This document shows, one piece after another, positions 1-9,433 of a stretch of 64,000 bases of DNA. Numbering within the stretch: position 1 is the first letter of the stretch; every line of letters starts with the position of its first letter. The notes beneath the pieces are model-generated. The model did no database searches, had not been told where the DNA came from, and saw only the letters and a list, made by a program, of their open reading frames with translations. This stretch comes from Streptomyces alanosinicus (GTDB lineage Bacteria; Actinomycetota; Actinomycetes; Streptomycetales; Streptomycetaceae): positions 62,001-126,000 of the forward strand of contig NZ_BMVG01000015.1 in assembly GCF_014650595.1 (NCBI RefSeq), read 5' to 3'. The position numbers and the translations under genes are program-made.

Positions 1-2202
1 CAGCTCGCCGGGGACGATCCGGGACAGCCCGACCGTGCCGGCCATGGCGCCGAGCGCCCAGCGGGAGGGCACGAGCCAGGCCAGCTGCTGCAGGCCGGGC
101 ACGCCGTCGAGTCTGAGCAGCGCTCCGCAGAACACGACCTGGATGATGGCGAGCAGCACCAGCAGCGGCATCGTCACCTCCTCCTTGCGCACCAGGGCGG
201 AGATCAGCAGGCCGAGCATCATCGCGGTGAACGCCAGCAGGGCGACGGCCAGGGTGATCTCGGCCAGCGGTGGCAGCAGGACACCGTGGTCCCCGGGGCT
301 GTTGAGGTCGACGCCGAGGAGGGCGACCAGGGTGAGGACGACGGCCTGGACGACGCTGATGGTGCCGAGCACGACGACCTTGGACATCAGATAGGCCGAC
401 CGGGGCAGGCCTACGGCGCGTTCGCGCTGGTAGACGACGCGTTCCTTGACGAGTTCGCGCACCGCGTTCGCGGCGCCGGTCAGCACGGCGCCGACGCACA
501 GGATGAGCAGTGTGTTCATCGCGGTGTCCCGGGTGAGCCGGCCGCCGGCCAGGGCGCGGGCCATGGCGCCCATGACGAACGGCAGGGCGATCATGACGAG
601 GAGGAAGGTGCGGTCGGCGGCGAGGACGGCCGTGTAGCGGCGGACCAGGGTGCCGAGCTGGGCGAGCCAGCGGCGCGGGCGGGGCGGCGGTGCCGCGGTG
701 ACGGGGGCCGGCCCGGGGTGCTGGGGCTGGGTGCTGGCCTCGGCGACGTAGTGCCGGTGGAAGGGCGACTCGCGGTACTCCCGCGCCCAGTCGCGGTCGT
801 GGGCGTGCTCGAAGGCCTCGAAGGCCTCCGGCCACTGTTCGAAGCCGAAGAAGGCGAGGGCGTCGCCGGGCGGCCCGTAGTAGGCGACCGTGCCGCCGGG
901 GGCCAGCACGAGGAGGCGGTCGCAGACGCTCAGGCTGAGCACGCTGTGTGTGACGACGACGACCGTGTGGCCGTCGTCGGCGAGGCCGCGCAGCATGTTC
1001 ATCACCGAGCGGTCCATACCGGGGTCGAGGCCCGAGGTCGGCTCGTCCAGGAAGAGCAGCGAGGGTTTGGTGAGCAGTTCCAGAGCCACGCTGACCCGCT
1101 TGCGCTGCCCGCCGGAGAGGCGGTGCACGGGCTGGTCGGCACGGTGTCCGAGGCCGAGTTCCATGATCACCTCGTCCACCCGGGCGCGTCGCTCGTGCGC
1201 GGCGGTGTCCTCGGGGAAGCGCAGTTCGGCGGCGTAGGACAGGGCGGCGCGCACGGTGAGTTGGGGGTGCAGGATGTCGTCCTGCGGGACCAGGCCGATG
1301 CGCTGGCGCAGTTCGGCGTAGTCGCGGTAGAGGTCACGGCCGTCGTACAGGACGGTGCCGCGGTCGGCGGGCCGCTGTCCGGTGAGGGCGTTGAGCAGCG
1401 TGGACTTGCCGGCTCCGCTCGGTCCGACCACCGCGAGCAGGCACTTCTCGCCCACCGGGAAGGACACGTGGTCGAGGAGCACCTTGCTGCCGCGCTCGAC
1501 GGCGACGCTGAGGTCCTGGACGTCCAGCGAGACCTCGCCGGTGTCGATGTACTCCTGGAGTTCGTCGCCGACCAGGCAGAACGCGGAGTGCCCGATGCCC
1601 ACGATGTCACCGGGGCCCATGGGAGCGCGGGTGACGGGCCGGCCGTTGAGGTAGGTGCCGTTGTGGCTGCCGAGGTCGACGATCTCGTAGGTACCGTCGG
1701 TGTGGGCGCGCAGTTCGGCGTGGCGGCGGGAGACGATGAGGTCGTCCACCACGAGGTCGTTGTCGGCCGCCCGGCCGATGCGGACCGTGCGCGGGGGCAG
1801 CGGGCGGACGCTGCTGGGCCGGCGGAAGGTGCCGGTCCGCTGGGGCAGCGAGACCGCGCAGGGGTGGCCGGGGGCGGCCGGCGGGGCGTCGGCGAGGACG
1901 GCGCGGGGGCCGTCGGTGGGGTTGCCGAAGCGGATCACGCTGCCGGGGCGCACGTCCCAGGCGTCGATCCGGCGGCCGTCGGCGTAGGTGCCGTTGGTGC
2001 TGTCCTGGTCGGTCAGGATCCAGTGTGCGTGGTCGCAGCGCAGCACGGCGTGGTGCCACGAGACCCGGGCATCGTCGAGGACGATGTCGCTCAACGGGTC
2101 GCGTCCGACGAGGTAGTCCTGGCCCGGACTCATCACCGTGGAGCCCATGTCGGTCTCCAGGACGAGTTCCGGCGCCGTCGGGGCGACCGGCCGCTCCGCC
2201 AT
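1..2202 (-). CDS. ABC transporter with two N-terminal FHA domains, ATPase and ABC-2 permease (partial, 3' end outside window)
   Basis: Starts at ATG 2202 and stays open to base 1 (734 codons), so the C-terminus is missing. Domains in order: FHA 1 (about residues 15-95, with GRD, a WHH stretch and TNGTY); FHA 2 (about 140-205, VRIGR, VSRRH, HNGTYLNG); ABC ATPase (about 215-445) with Walker A GPSGAGKST near 260, signature LSGGQRKRVS near 363 and Walker B FLDEPTSGLD near 384; then an ABC-2/ABCG-type membrane domain from about 520 containing ELVKERVVYQRERAVG. FHA domains bind phosphothreonine, so activity is probably gated by Ser/Thr kinases; the architecture matches mycobacterial Rv1747, a half-transporter controlled by PknF. 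The exported substrate is unknown. No kinase or partner gene is visible here. Confidence 0.93.
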   Translation of the reverse strand, partial: MAERPVAPTAPELVLETDMGSTVMSPGQDYLVGRDPLSDIVLDDARVSWHHAVLRCDHAHWILTDQDSTNGTYADGRRIDAWDVRPGSVIRFGNPTDGPRAVLADAPPAAPGHPCAVSLPQRTGTFRRPSSVRPLPPRTVRIGRAADNDLVVDDLIVSRRHAELRAHTDGTYEIVDLGSHNGTYLNGRPVTRAPMGPGDIVGIGHSAFCLVGDELQEYIDTGEVSLDVQDLSVAVERGSKVLLDHVSFPVGEKCLLAVVGPSGAGKSTLLNALTGQRPADRGTVLYDGRDLYRDYAELRQRIGLVPQDDILHPQLTVRAALSYAAELRFPEDTAAHERRARVDEVIMELGLGHRADQPVHRLSGGQRKRVSVALELLTKPSLLFLDEPTSGLDPGMDRSVMNMLRGLADDGHTVVVVTHSVLSLSVCDRLLVLAPGGTVAYYGPPGDALAFFGFEQWPEAFEAFEHAHDRDWAREYRESPFHRHYVAEASTQPQHPGPAPVTAAPPPRPRRWLAQLGTLVRRYTAVLAADRTFLLVMIALPFVMGAMARALAGGRLTRDTAMNTLLILCVGAVLTGAANAVRELVKERVVYQRERAVGLPRSAYLMSKVVVLGTISVVQAVVLTLVALLGVDLNSPGDHGVLLPPLAEITLAVALLAFTAMMLGLLISALVRKEEVTMPLLVLLAIIQVVFCGALLRLDGVPGLQQLAWLVPSRWALGAMAGTVGLSRIVPGEL

Positions 2203-2273
2203 GGCCAGAATTCTACCGATTGGTTCATATGTGTGCCCGGCGCCGAGGGGGGCGGCGGTCCGACGGACACGTG

Positions 2274-2684
2274 TCAGGCGACGGGGATGACGAGCGCGGG
2301 CAGGGTGCGCTGCATCCGCAGCGCGTCGACGGACTCGGCGAGCAGTTCGTACTCGGTGGTGTCGTCGCTGGCGGCGATCCGCACCAGCCGGCCGCCCGAC
2401 AGCTCGTCGGCCACCCGCTCCTGCCGGATGTCGTCGGCGCACCAGGCGCGCAGCAGGGCGGGCACGTCGGCCACCGTGTCCCCGACCGGCACCAGCGCGC
2501 CCGCCGGAAAGGCGGCGTCCTCGGGGATCGGGTCGAGGCGCTCGGCGATCCAGGACGCGCGGTCCCGCAGCCACCACAGGGCGAGGGCCAGCGTCGGCGC
2601 GCGATAGGTGCCGAGCGGTACCCCGATGCGCCGGCCGTCGCACATGCCGTACGCCGTGACATGGCACAGGAATTCGTCGTGCAC
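2274..2684 (-). CDS. Conserved hypothetical protein, 136 aa
   Basis: I do not recognise the family. The GTG start at 2684 is supported by a purine-rich GGGGGAG about six bases upstream on the minus strand. The protein is acidic and soluble, with no signal peptide or membrane helix. It begins MHDEFLCHVTAYGMCDGRR and has a Trp-rich patch (LALWWLRDRASW) near residue 35. Third-position GC bias supports coding. It lies 71 bases upstream of the FHA-ABC gene on the same strand and might be cotranscribed with it, but nothing in the sequence ties the functions together. Confidence 0.7.
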   Translation of the reverse strand: MHDEFLCHVTAYGMCDGRRIGVPLGTYRAPTLALALWWLRDRASWIAERLDPIPEDAAFPAGALVPVGDTVADVPALLRAWCADDIRQERVADELSGGRLVRIAASDDTTEYELLAESVDALRMQRTLPALVIPVA

Positions 2685-2984
2685 GCCTCACTCCCCCGTC
2701 GCCTCGCTGGTGGCCGGCCGTGCGGCTCCAGTGCGGTGAAGTGCCCCTGACGTTCGAGTATCGCCACTGCCGAAACACTGTCACCACGCCTTTCCGGCCA
2801 GTCTGTTGGCATATTCACCGTCCGTTCTGGCCGGAATGCGGCGGCGTGTGCCCGCCCCTTCGGGCATCACCGGGCAGGTGATCGACCCCGCCCCGGCCCT
2901 CCGGCCTGGTGGTCACACCGGATCAACGAAGCCCCGGATCCGGCTCTGACCAGCAGCGACGAACTCGATGGAGGCTGATTCACC
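2685..2984. other. Gene-free stretch between divergent genes
   Basis: About 300 bases separating the minus-strand hypothetical gene from the plus-strand SnoaL gene. It must carry promoters for both directions. It is slightly less GC-rich around 2745-2830. I see no convincing operator or hairpin, and no open frame with credible coding bias. Confidence 0.5.
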
Positions 2985-3404
2985 ATGTCCACGAACACCG
3001 ACCGTTACGAGACCTCGGCCGCCCGTTACTTCGAGGCCGGGAACGCCACCGAGCCGGAGGCGCTGGAGAAGGCGATCGCCGCCGCGTGGACCACGGACGG
3101 CGGCTGCACTGCCCCATCCCCAGAGAGGGGACCCCCAGCCGACGTCCGCGGCCACGAGGGCATCGTGGCCGTGATCGCGGCGGTGCACGAGCAGTTCCCC
3201 GGGTTCGTCTTCCGCCCGCCCGGGACGGTGGACGGACATCACGACACCGCGCGGTTCACCTGGGAGCTGGTGAGCGAGGCCGGGGACGCCCCCTCGGGGG
3301 AAAGCTCGGCGCCGGTGGCGGGGTTCGACGTCGTCACGCTGGACGCCGAGGGCCGCATCCGGCAGGTGCTCGGCTTCCTGGACCGCGTATCGGCGGGTGC
3401 CTGA
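2985..3404 (+). CDS. SnoaL-like / NTF2-fold protein, apparently enlarged by two in-frame hairpin inserts
   Basis: 139 aa. It opens with TDRYETSAARYFEAGNA and ends VVTLDAEGRIRQVLGFLDR, the pattern of small SnoaL-like proteins (nuclear transport factor 2 fold), which include polyketide cyclases, isomerases and many uncharacterised stress-type proteins. ATG at 2985 follows GATGGAGGCTGATTCACC. Two segments look foreign to the fold: TAPSPERGPP around residues 43-52 and GDAPSGESS around residues 100-108. Both are encoded by sequences that are themselves hairpins (3117-3131 and 3289-3300). From memory, homologues read roughly WTDDA..DPLADVRGHE without them. The frame stays open, so the gene may still make protein, but the first insert falls in the strand/loop region lining the pocket and activity is doubtful. 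Confidence 0.75.
   Translation: MSTNTDRYETSAARYFEAGNATEPEALEKAIAAAWTTDGGCTAPSPERGPPADVRGHEGIVAVIAAVHEQFPGFVFRPPGTVDGHHDTARFTWELVSEAGDAPSGESSAPVAGFDVVTLDAEGRIRQVLGFLDRVSAGA
3117..3131. repeat. Mini-hairpin insert 1 in the SnoaL gene
   Basis: TCCCC (3117-3121), loop AGAGA, GGGGA (3127-3131): a perfect 5-bp stem flanked by further C-runs (CCCC at 3112-3115, ACCCCC at 3131-3136). It translates as the out-of-character PSPERGPP segment. It resembles the short G/C-run palindromes scattered through Streptomyces genomes. Confidence 0.5.
3289..3300. repeat. Mini-hairpin insert 2 in the SnoaL gene
   Basis: CCCCC (3289-3293), TC, GGGGG (3296-3300), followed by AAAGCTC. A perfect 5-bp stem inside the coding sequence, encoding the odd DAPSGESS stretch. 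It has the same character as the insert at 3117-3131 but a different core sequence. Confidence 0.45.
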
Positions 3405-3650
3405 CACCGCCTGGCCGGCGGCGGGTCCGGCCGCGCGCGGTGGGACACCCTGCCGGCGGGACGAGCGACGTGGCGCGGGGCGACGACGTCGGGCGACTCG
3501 GTGACCGTGCGCCCCGGGAGACGGCTCCGCCACCGGCCGTCTCCCGATCGCGCCGGGGAGCGAGGCCGACGGTGCGCTCGGCGGCCGACGGCCCGGGCCC
3601 CGTCGGGCGGCCCGGTGAGAGGCCGGCCCCGCCTCGGCCACACTGGTGGC

Positions 3651-4115
3651 ATGCAACTGCGTATCGAGGGCCACACCCTGCCCGGCCGCGACTGCGGGCC
3701 GGGACCCGGCTTCCACGGGGTCAGCGGGATCGAGGTCGCGGTCCAGCGCAGGGACCGGCCCGCCGAGCTGCTCGACCCGCAGCCCGGCGACGCCCCGCAG
3801 ACGACCTGGACGCTGCCTTGTACGTTCACCGCGGACGGTGAGCTGCGCGGCCCCTATGTGCAGAACCGGCTCGGCGGACGCTTCGTCTACCTCTCCTGGC
3901 TCGGCAGGCCCCCGCGGGAGGAGGCGTCGCGGATGTTCCGGCGCGCCAAGCTGATGCTTGCCGACGTTCCGCCGCAGGTGCTCGACGAGGCGCGGCTGCG
4001 CGGTGCCCTGGTGGGCCGGCTCGCCCTCACCGACGCCAAGGGCCATCCGCTGTGCGGACGGGTGGTGCCCCCGGCGGTCGTCTGGAGCGCGGGCGAGCCG
4101 ACGGAGCCCTGCTAG
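3651..4115 (+). CDS. DUF5990-like protein, 154 aa
   Basis: Start ATG 3651 (MQLRIEGHTLPGRDCGPG). Sequence recalls the actinobacterial DUF5990 family of about 150 aa: an N-terminal MQ(L/I)RIEG strand, a central GPYVQNRLGGRFVYLSW motif and a basic C-terminal half. No signal peptide or membrane segment. Function unknown for the family. It stands alone on the plus strand, and its stop codon abuts a repeated Streptomyces element at 4115-4133. An in-frame upstream extension to about 3501 is open but has no ribosome site and poor sequence character, so I start at 3651. Confidence 0.75.
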   Translation: MQLRIEGHTLPGRDCGPGPGFHGVSGIEVAVQRRDRPAELLDPQPGDAPQTTWTLPCTFTADGELRGPYVQNRLGGRFVYLSWLGRPPREEASRMFRRAKLMLADVPPQVLDEARLRGALVGRLALTDAKGHPLCGRVVPPAVVWSAGEPTEPC

Positions 4116-4133
4116 GGCCTGTCGTTTGGATCA
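4115..4133. repeat. GGGCCTGTCGT-type intergenic repeat
   Basis: GGGCCTGTCGTTTGGATCA directly after the stop of the DUF5990 gene. I recognise it as a sequence that recurs in Streptomyces intergenic DNA. Its first 11 bases (GGGCCTGTCGT) are shared with the arm of the palindromic element at 38121-38190. Confidence 0.55.
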
Positions 4134-4146
4134 TGTCGGTGTCGCG

Positions 4147-5139
<993 letters not shown>

Positions 5140-5261
5140 CGCGACTCCAGAGGGGTTGGCACACGGGTCTTCCCGGCTTCCGGGAGCGTGCGGGCCCCCG
5201 GTCACCGCCCTCCACTGTTCCCCGCCCGCCGGGCAGCGGTCCAACAGGAGAATCCGATGGA

Positions 5262-5284
5262 ATTCAGCGACTAGGCTGCTCAAT
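5262..5284. promoter_or_regulatory. Candidate LysR-type operator
   Basis: Imperfect inverted repeat ATTCAGC-N9-GCTCAAT between the divergent aldo/keto reductase and LysR genes, ending two bases before the LysR start codon. Six of seven arm positions pair. Position and shape fit an autoregulatory LysR site; unproven. Confidence 0.35.
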
Positions 5285-5285
5285 C

Positions 5286-6212
5286 ATGGAACTGCGCCAT
5301 CTCCAGCACTTCGTCGCCGTCGCCGAGGACCAGCATTTCACCCGGGCCGCGGAACGCCTGATGGTGTCCCAGTCGGGTCTTTCGGCGTCCATCAGGGCGC
5401 TGGAGCGGGAGCTGCGGGCCCCGCTGTTCGTGCGCACCACCCGCCGGGTGACGCTCACCGAGGCGGGGCGGGCGCTGCTGGTGGAGGCCGAGCGGATCCT
5501 GGCGCAGGTGCGTTCGGCGCACGAGGCGGTGGCGGCGGTGCAGGGCGTGCTGCGCGGCACCCTCGCGCTGGGCACCGAGCAGTGCATCGCCGGGGTCCAT
5601 GTGGCGCGGATGCTGGCCGCGTTCCGGGGCCGGCACCCGGATGTGGAGATCCGGCTGCGGCAGGCCGGTTCGGGGGCGCTGGCCGAGGAGGTCGGGGCGG
5701 GCCGGCTCGACCTCGCCTTCGCCTACCGCACCCAGGCGGACACCGACCAGCTGCGTTCGGTGTCGCTGACCAGCGAGCCGATGACGGTGCTGTGCCACCC
5801 CGGGCACCGGCTGGCCTCGGCCGGCGCGGTGCTGGTCCCCGAGGACCTGGCCGGTGAGGTCTTCGTGGACTTCCATCCGGACTGGGGCCCGCGCCGCACC
5901 ACCGACGCCGCGTTCACCGCGGCCGGCGTCCGGCGCACGGTCGCGCTGGAGGTCAACGACGTGCACAGTCTGCTGGACCTGGTGGACGAGAACCTGGGGA
6001 TCGCGGTCGTACCCCGGCACTTCCGGCACAAGCGGCCCTCGCTGACGGCGCTGCCGCTGAAGGGCGCGGGCGAGACGGAGTACGAGACCGTGGCCCTGCT
6101 GCCACCGGAGAGGGCCACCAGTCCCGCCGCCCACGCGCTCGTCGCACTCCTGGAGGCAGGTGGCGGGGCAGGGGGGCTGGCACCACCCCGGGAGGGGCCC
6201 CAGGCCTCCTGA
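5286..6212 (+). CDS. LysR-family transcriptional regulator
   Basis: 308 aa, ATG 5286. N-terminal winged helix-turn-helix with the classic MELRHLQHFVAVAEDQHFTR opening, then AERLMVSQSGLSASIRALE and LFVRTTRRVTLTEAG; the rest is a periplasmic-binding-like effector domain (about residues 90-295). LysR proteins usually activate a divergent gene on binding a small effector, so the aldo/keto reductase 146 bases away is the likely target. The C-terminus ends in a Gly/Pro-rich tail. The effector cannot be inferred. Confidence 0.92.
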   Translation: MELRHLQHFVAVAEDQHFTRAAERLMVSQSGLSASIRALERELRAPLFVRTTRRVTLTEAGRALLVEAERILAQVRSAHEAVAAVQGVLRGTLALGTEQCIAGVHVARMLAAFRGRHPDVEIRLRQAGSGALAEEVGAGRLDLAFAYRTQADTDQLRSVSLTSEPMTVLCHPGHRLASAGAVLVPEDLAGEVFVDFHPDWGPRRTTDAAFTAAGVRRTVALEVNDVHSLLDLVDENLGIAVVPRHFRHKRPSLTALPLKGAGETEYETVALLPPERATSPAAHALVALLEAGGGAGGLAPPREGPQAS

Positions 6213-6277
6213 TTCCGGCCGCCCGCCGTCGCAGACTCAAGACCGTCAGCGAGGACGACGACGGTCAGGAGGACACC

Positions 6278-7783
6278 ATGGCGGAACACTCACGGCGGAC
6301 GGTGCTGCGCGGGACGGCGGGACTCGCGGCGGCGGGCACGCTCACCGGCCTGGGCGCCGGCCCGGCCGCGGCCCGCGCCGCAGAAGAACTGACGCCACGT
6401 CACCATCCCTTCCTGGAGGGGGCGTTCGCGCCGGTCACCGAGGAACTCACGGCGTTCGACCTGCCGGTGACCGGCCGCATCCCGCGCGAGCTGAACGGCC
6501 GTTTCCTGCGCAACGGCCCGAACGTGCTGGGCCTGGAGGATCCCCGGGCCCAGCACTGGATGCTGGGCGAGGGCATGGTGCACGGCGTCCGGCTGCGGGA
6601 CGGCAGGGCCGAGTGGTACCGCAACCGCTGGGTGCGCTCCGCCCAGGTCGCGAAGCGGCTCGGCGAGCCGTACCCGGGCCCGGTCCCGCCGGACGACTTC
6701 CCCTGCAACACGCATGTGATCCCCTACCGGGGGCGGATCCTCGCACTGCAGGAGAGCGGCCCGCTGCCGTACGAACTCGACGGCGAGCTGCGCACGGTGG
6801 GCACGTACGACTTCAAGGGCACCCTGCACGGCGCGTTCACCGCGCACACCAAGTTCGACGCGCACGCGGGCGAGCTGCACGCGATCGCCTACTACCCGGC
6901 CTGGGACCACATCCGGCACATGGTGGTCGACCCCTCGGGGCGCGTCACGCGCACCACCCGGATCCCGATGCGGGACGCGCCGATGGTGCACGACTTCGCG
7001 CTGACCGAGAAGCATGTCGTCGTCATCGACGTCCCGATCACCTTCGACGCCGCGGCGGCCGGGCGGGGCGCGCCGGTGCCCTACGTCTGGAACCGCGAGC
7101 ACCCCACGCGCGTGGGCGTCATGCCGCGCGCCGGGGGCCCGGTCCGCTGGTTCGGGATCGACCCCGTCTTCTACTCGCACACGCTCAACGCCTACGACGA
7201 GGGCGGCTCGGTGGTGGTCGACCTGACGACGTATCCGGCGCCGTTCTACGCCGCCGGCCGCGGCTCGGACGGTCCGAGCGCGACGGGTACCGCCAAGCTG
7301 GAGCGCTGGACGATCGACCTGCGCCACGGGCGGGTACGACAGCGGGTGCTGGACGACCGGCCGCAGGAATTCCCGCGCGTGAACGAGTCGTTGGTGTCGC
7401 GGCGGCACCGCTACGGCTACACGGCGGCGGCCGCGGAGATGACGGCCGCCTATCTGGCGTCGGACGGCGCCGCCCCGCGCGCCGACGCGTTCTCCAACGC
7501 GCTGGTCAAGCACGACCTGCTGCGCGGCACCACTCAGGTGCACCGGCTGCCGAGGGGCGCGGCGGCGGGCGAGGCGGTGTTCGTACCACGGGACGCGACC
7601 GACCGCCGGGCGGCGGCCGAGGACGACGGATATGCGCTCGCGTATGTCCACAACCCGGACCGGGGCGCGGCCGACCTGGTGGTCCTCGCCGCGCGGGACT
7701 TCACCGGGGAGCCGGTGGCGCGGGTCCGGCTGCCGGGGCGGGTGCCGCTCGGTTTCCACGGGAGCTGGGTTCCGGACGCGTGA
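6278..7783 (+). CDS. Tat-exported carotenoid / lignostilbene-type oxygenase
   Basis: 501 aa. ATG 6278 follows GGAGGACACC. The N-terminus SRRTVLRGTAGLAAAGTLTG is a twin-arginine signal with cleavage probably near ARAAEE. The mature part is a carotenoid cleavage oxygenase (RPE65 family), a seven-bladed propeller with a non-haem Fe(II) held by four histidines. All four are present: His190 (TAHTKFD), His238 (MVHDFA), His301 (YSHTLNAYD) and His494 (GFHGSWVPDA). These enzymes cleave a carbon-carbon double bond of carotenoids, stilbenes or phenylpropanoids using O2. Export suggests an extracellular aromatic (lignin- or stilbene-derived) or apocarotenoid substrate. No carotenoid biosynthesis gene is nearby. 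Confidence 0.92.
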   Translation: MAEHSRRTVLRGTAGLAAAGTLTGLGAGPAAARAAEELTPRHHPFLEGAFAPVTEELTAFDLPVTGRIPRELNGRFLRNGPNVLGLEDPRAQHWMLGEGMVHGVRLRDGRAEWYRNRWVRSAQVAKRLGEPYPGPVPPDDFPCNTHVIPYRGRILALQESGPLPYELDGELRTVGTYDFKGTLHGAFTAHTKFDAHAGELHAIAYYPAWDHIRHMVVDPSGRVTRTTRIPMRDAPMVHDFALTEKHVVVIDVPITFDAAAAGRGAPVPYVWNREHPTRVGVMPRAGGPVRWFGIDPVFYSHTLNAYDEGGSVVVDLTTYPAPFYAAGRGSDGPSATGTAKLERWTIDLRHGRVRQRVLDDRPQEFPRVNESLVSRRHRYGYTAAAAEMTAAYLASDGAAPRADAFSNALVKHDLLRGTTQVHRLPRGAAAGEAVFVPRDATDRRAAAEDDGYALAYVHNPDRGAADLVVLAARDFTGEPVARVRLPGRVPLGFHGSWVPDA

Positions 7784-7811
7784 GCGCCCGGTGTTTGGGA
7801 TCGTGGACGCC

Positions 7812-8327
7812 ATGCACGCAAAGGACATCCTCATCGACGGCTACGGCCGTATCCGGGAAGAAGTCCATGCCGCCCTCGACGGCCTCGGACCGCACGAGCT
7901 GAACCACCGCCCCGCGCCCGACGCCAACTCCATCGCCTGGCTGGTGTGGCACCTCACCCGGGTGCAGGACGACCACATCGCCGACGCCTTCGGCCTTGAC
8001 CAGGTCTGGCTGTCCCAGGGCTGGGAGAAGCGCTTCGGACTCGGTCTGCCGGCCCGTGACCACGGATACGGCCACACCCCGGCGAAGGTCGCGAAGGTCA
8101 CGGTCGACTCCGCCGAGCTGCTGACCGGCTACTACGACGCCGTCCACGAGCAGACCCTCGGCGCGCTGCGCTCTCTGACCGCGGGGGACCTGGAGCGGAT
8201 CGTGGACGAGCGCTGGGATCCCCCGGTCACGCTGGGGGTGCGCCTGGTGAGCGTCCTGTCCGACGACCTTCAGCACATCGGACAGGCCGCCTACCTCAGG
8301 GGGCTGCTTCAGAGCGCTGCCGCGTAA
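7812..8327 (+). CDS. DinB-superfamily (DUF664-like) protein, possible mycothiol-dependent transferase
   Basis: 171 aa from ATG 7812 (MHAKDILIDGYGRIREEV). A four-helix DinB fold with the metal-ligand histidines expected of the family: His in WLVWHLTRVQDDH near residue 50 and His in DDLQHIGQAAYLRG near the C-terminus. Actinobacterial DUF664/DinB proteins are often mycothiol S-transferases that detoxify electrophiles, but no substrate can be deduced. The 3' end overlaps the convergent adenosine deaminase gene by 19 bases. Confidence 0.85.
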   Translation: MHAKDILIDGYGRIREEVHAALDGLGPHELNHRPAPDANSIAWLVWHLTRVQDDHIADAFGLDQVWLSQGWEKRFGLGLPARDHGYGHTPAKVAKVTVDSAELLTGYYDAVHEQTLGALRSLTAGDLERIVDERWDPPVTLGVRLVSVLSDDLQHIGQAAYLRGLLQSAAA

Positions 8328-9388
8328 CCCGGCAGGACCACGTCCTCGATGAGGGCCTTGCGCTCGTCGAACGGGATGAACGCGCTCTTGAGGGCGTTCA
8401 CCGTGACCGTGCGCAGGTCCTCGACGCCCCAGCCGGCCTCCTCGACCAGCAGGGACATCTCCCGGGTCATCGTCGTGCCCGACACCAGACGGTTGTCGGT
8501 GTTGAGGGTGACCCGGAAGCCGAGGTCCTTCAGGGCCGTGATCGGGTGCTCGGCGATCGAGGTGGCGCAGCCGGTCTGCAGGTTGGAGGTGGGGCACATC
8601 TCCAGGGCGATCCGGCGGTCGCGCACCCAGGAGGCGAGTCGGCCGAGCTTGCCGGCCGCGAGGTCGGGGATGTCCTCGGTCAGGCGCACGCCGTGGCCGA
8701 TGCGCTGGGCGCCGCACACCTGCAGCGCCTGGTGGATGCTGGGCAGACCGTGGGCCTCGCCGGCGTGGATGGTGAAGGGCACGTTCTCGCGGCGCAGGTG
8801 CTCGAAGGCGGCGAGGTGGTCGGCCGGCGGGAAGCCGTCCTCGGCGCCCGCGATGTCGAAGCCGACGACCCCGGCGTCACGGTAGGCGACGGCCAGGTCG
8901 GCGGCCTCGCGGACCCGGTCGAACATCCGCATGCCGCACAGCAGGGTGCCCACCCGGACCGGGGTGCCGGCGGCGGCCGCCTTGGCCATACCGGCGGCGA
9001 GTCCCTCCTGCACGGTCTCCACGACCTCGCTCAGCGACAGCCCGCCGTTCGTGTTCAGCTCGGGGGCGTAGCGCACCTCGGCGTAGACGACACCGTCGGC
9101 GGCGAGGTCCAGCACATACTCCTCGGCGGTGCGCAGCAGGCCCTCGCGGGTCTGCATGACGGCGAGGGTGTGCTCGAAGGTGGCTATGTAGCGGACCAGA
9201 TCGCCGGAGTTGGCGGCCTCGAAGTACCAGGCGGCCAGTTCGTCGGGGTCGGTGGTGGGCAGGGTGTGGCCGATCTCCGCGGCGAGTTCGACGACGGTGG
9301 CGGGGCGCAGTCCGCCGTCGAGGTGGTCGTGCAGCACGGCCTTGGGGAGTCGGCGGAGGGTCTCGGTGTCGATGCGGGGCGCGGTCAT
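8309..9388 (-). CDS. add: Adenosine deaminase
   Basis: 359 aa. Converts adenosine or deoxyadenosine to inosine or deoxyinosine in purine salvage. The Zn site is visible: HDHLDGG near residue 20, IHAGEAHG in the middle (His plus the catalytic Glu), RIGHGVRL, and the metal Asp in TLNTDNR near residue 300. The usual DDP after NT reads DNR, a variant I associate with Streptomyces paralogues. Length is normal for the family. The next gene upstream is the VOC gene on the other side of its start (46 bases, same strand), so the two could be cotranscribed. Confidence 0.95.
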   Translation of the reverse strand: MTAPRIDTETLRRLPKAVLHDHLDGGLRPATVVELAAEIGHTLPTTDPDELAAWYFEAANSGDLVRYIATFEHTLAVMQTREGLLRTAEEYVLDLAADGVVYAEVRYAPELNTNGGLSLSEVVETVQEGLAAGMAKAAAAGTPVRVGTLLCGMRMFDRVREAADLAVAYRDAGVVGFDIAGAEDGFPPADHLAAFEHLRRENVPFTIHAGEAHGLPSIHQALQVCGAQRIGHGVRLTEDIPDLAAGKLGRLASWVRDRRIALEMCPTSNLQTGCATSIAEHPITALKDLGFRVTLNTDNRLVSGTTMTREMSLLVEEAGWGVEDLRTVTVNALKSAFIPFDERKALIEDVVLPGYAAAL

Positions 9389-9433
9389 GGCAGGCGTTCC
9401 TCGGCAGGTGGTTCGAAGGTGTCTCAGCGGTGG

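Noticed and set aside
286..2607. Long open frame on the plus strand across the FHA-ABC gene
   Set aside because: It is antisense to a clear ABC transporter, has a Gly/Val/Asp-rich composition typical of a high-GC shadow, and shows no family motif.
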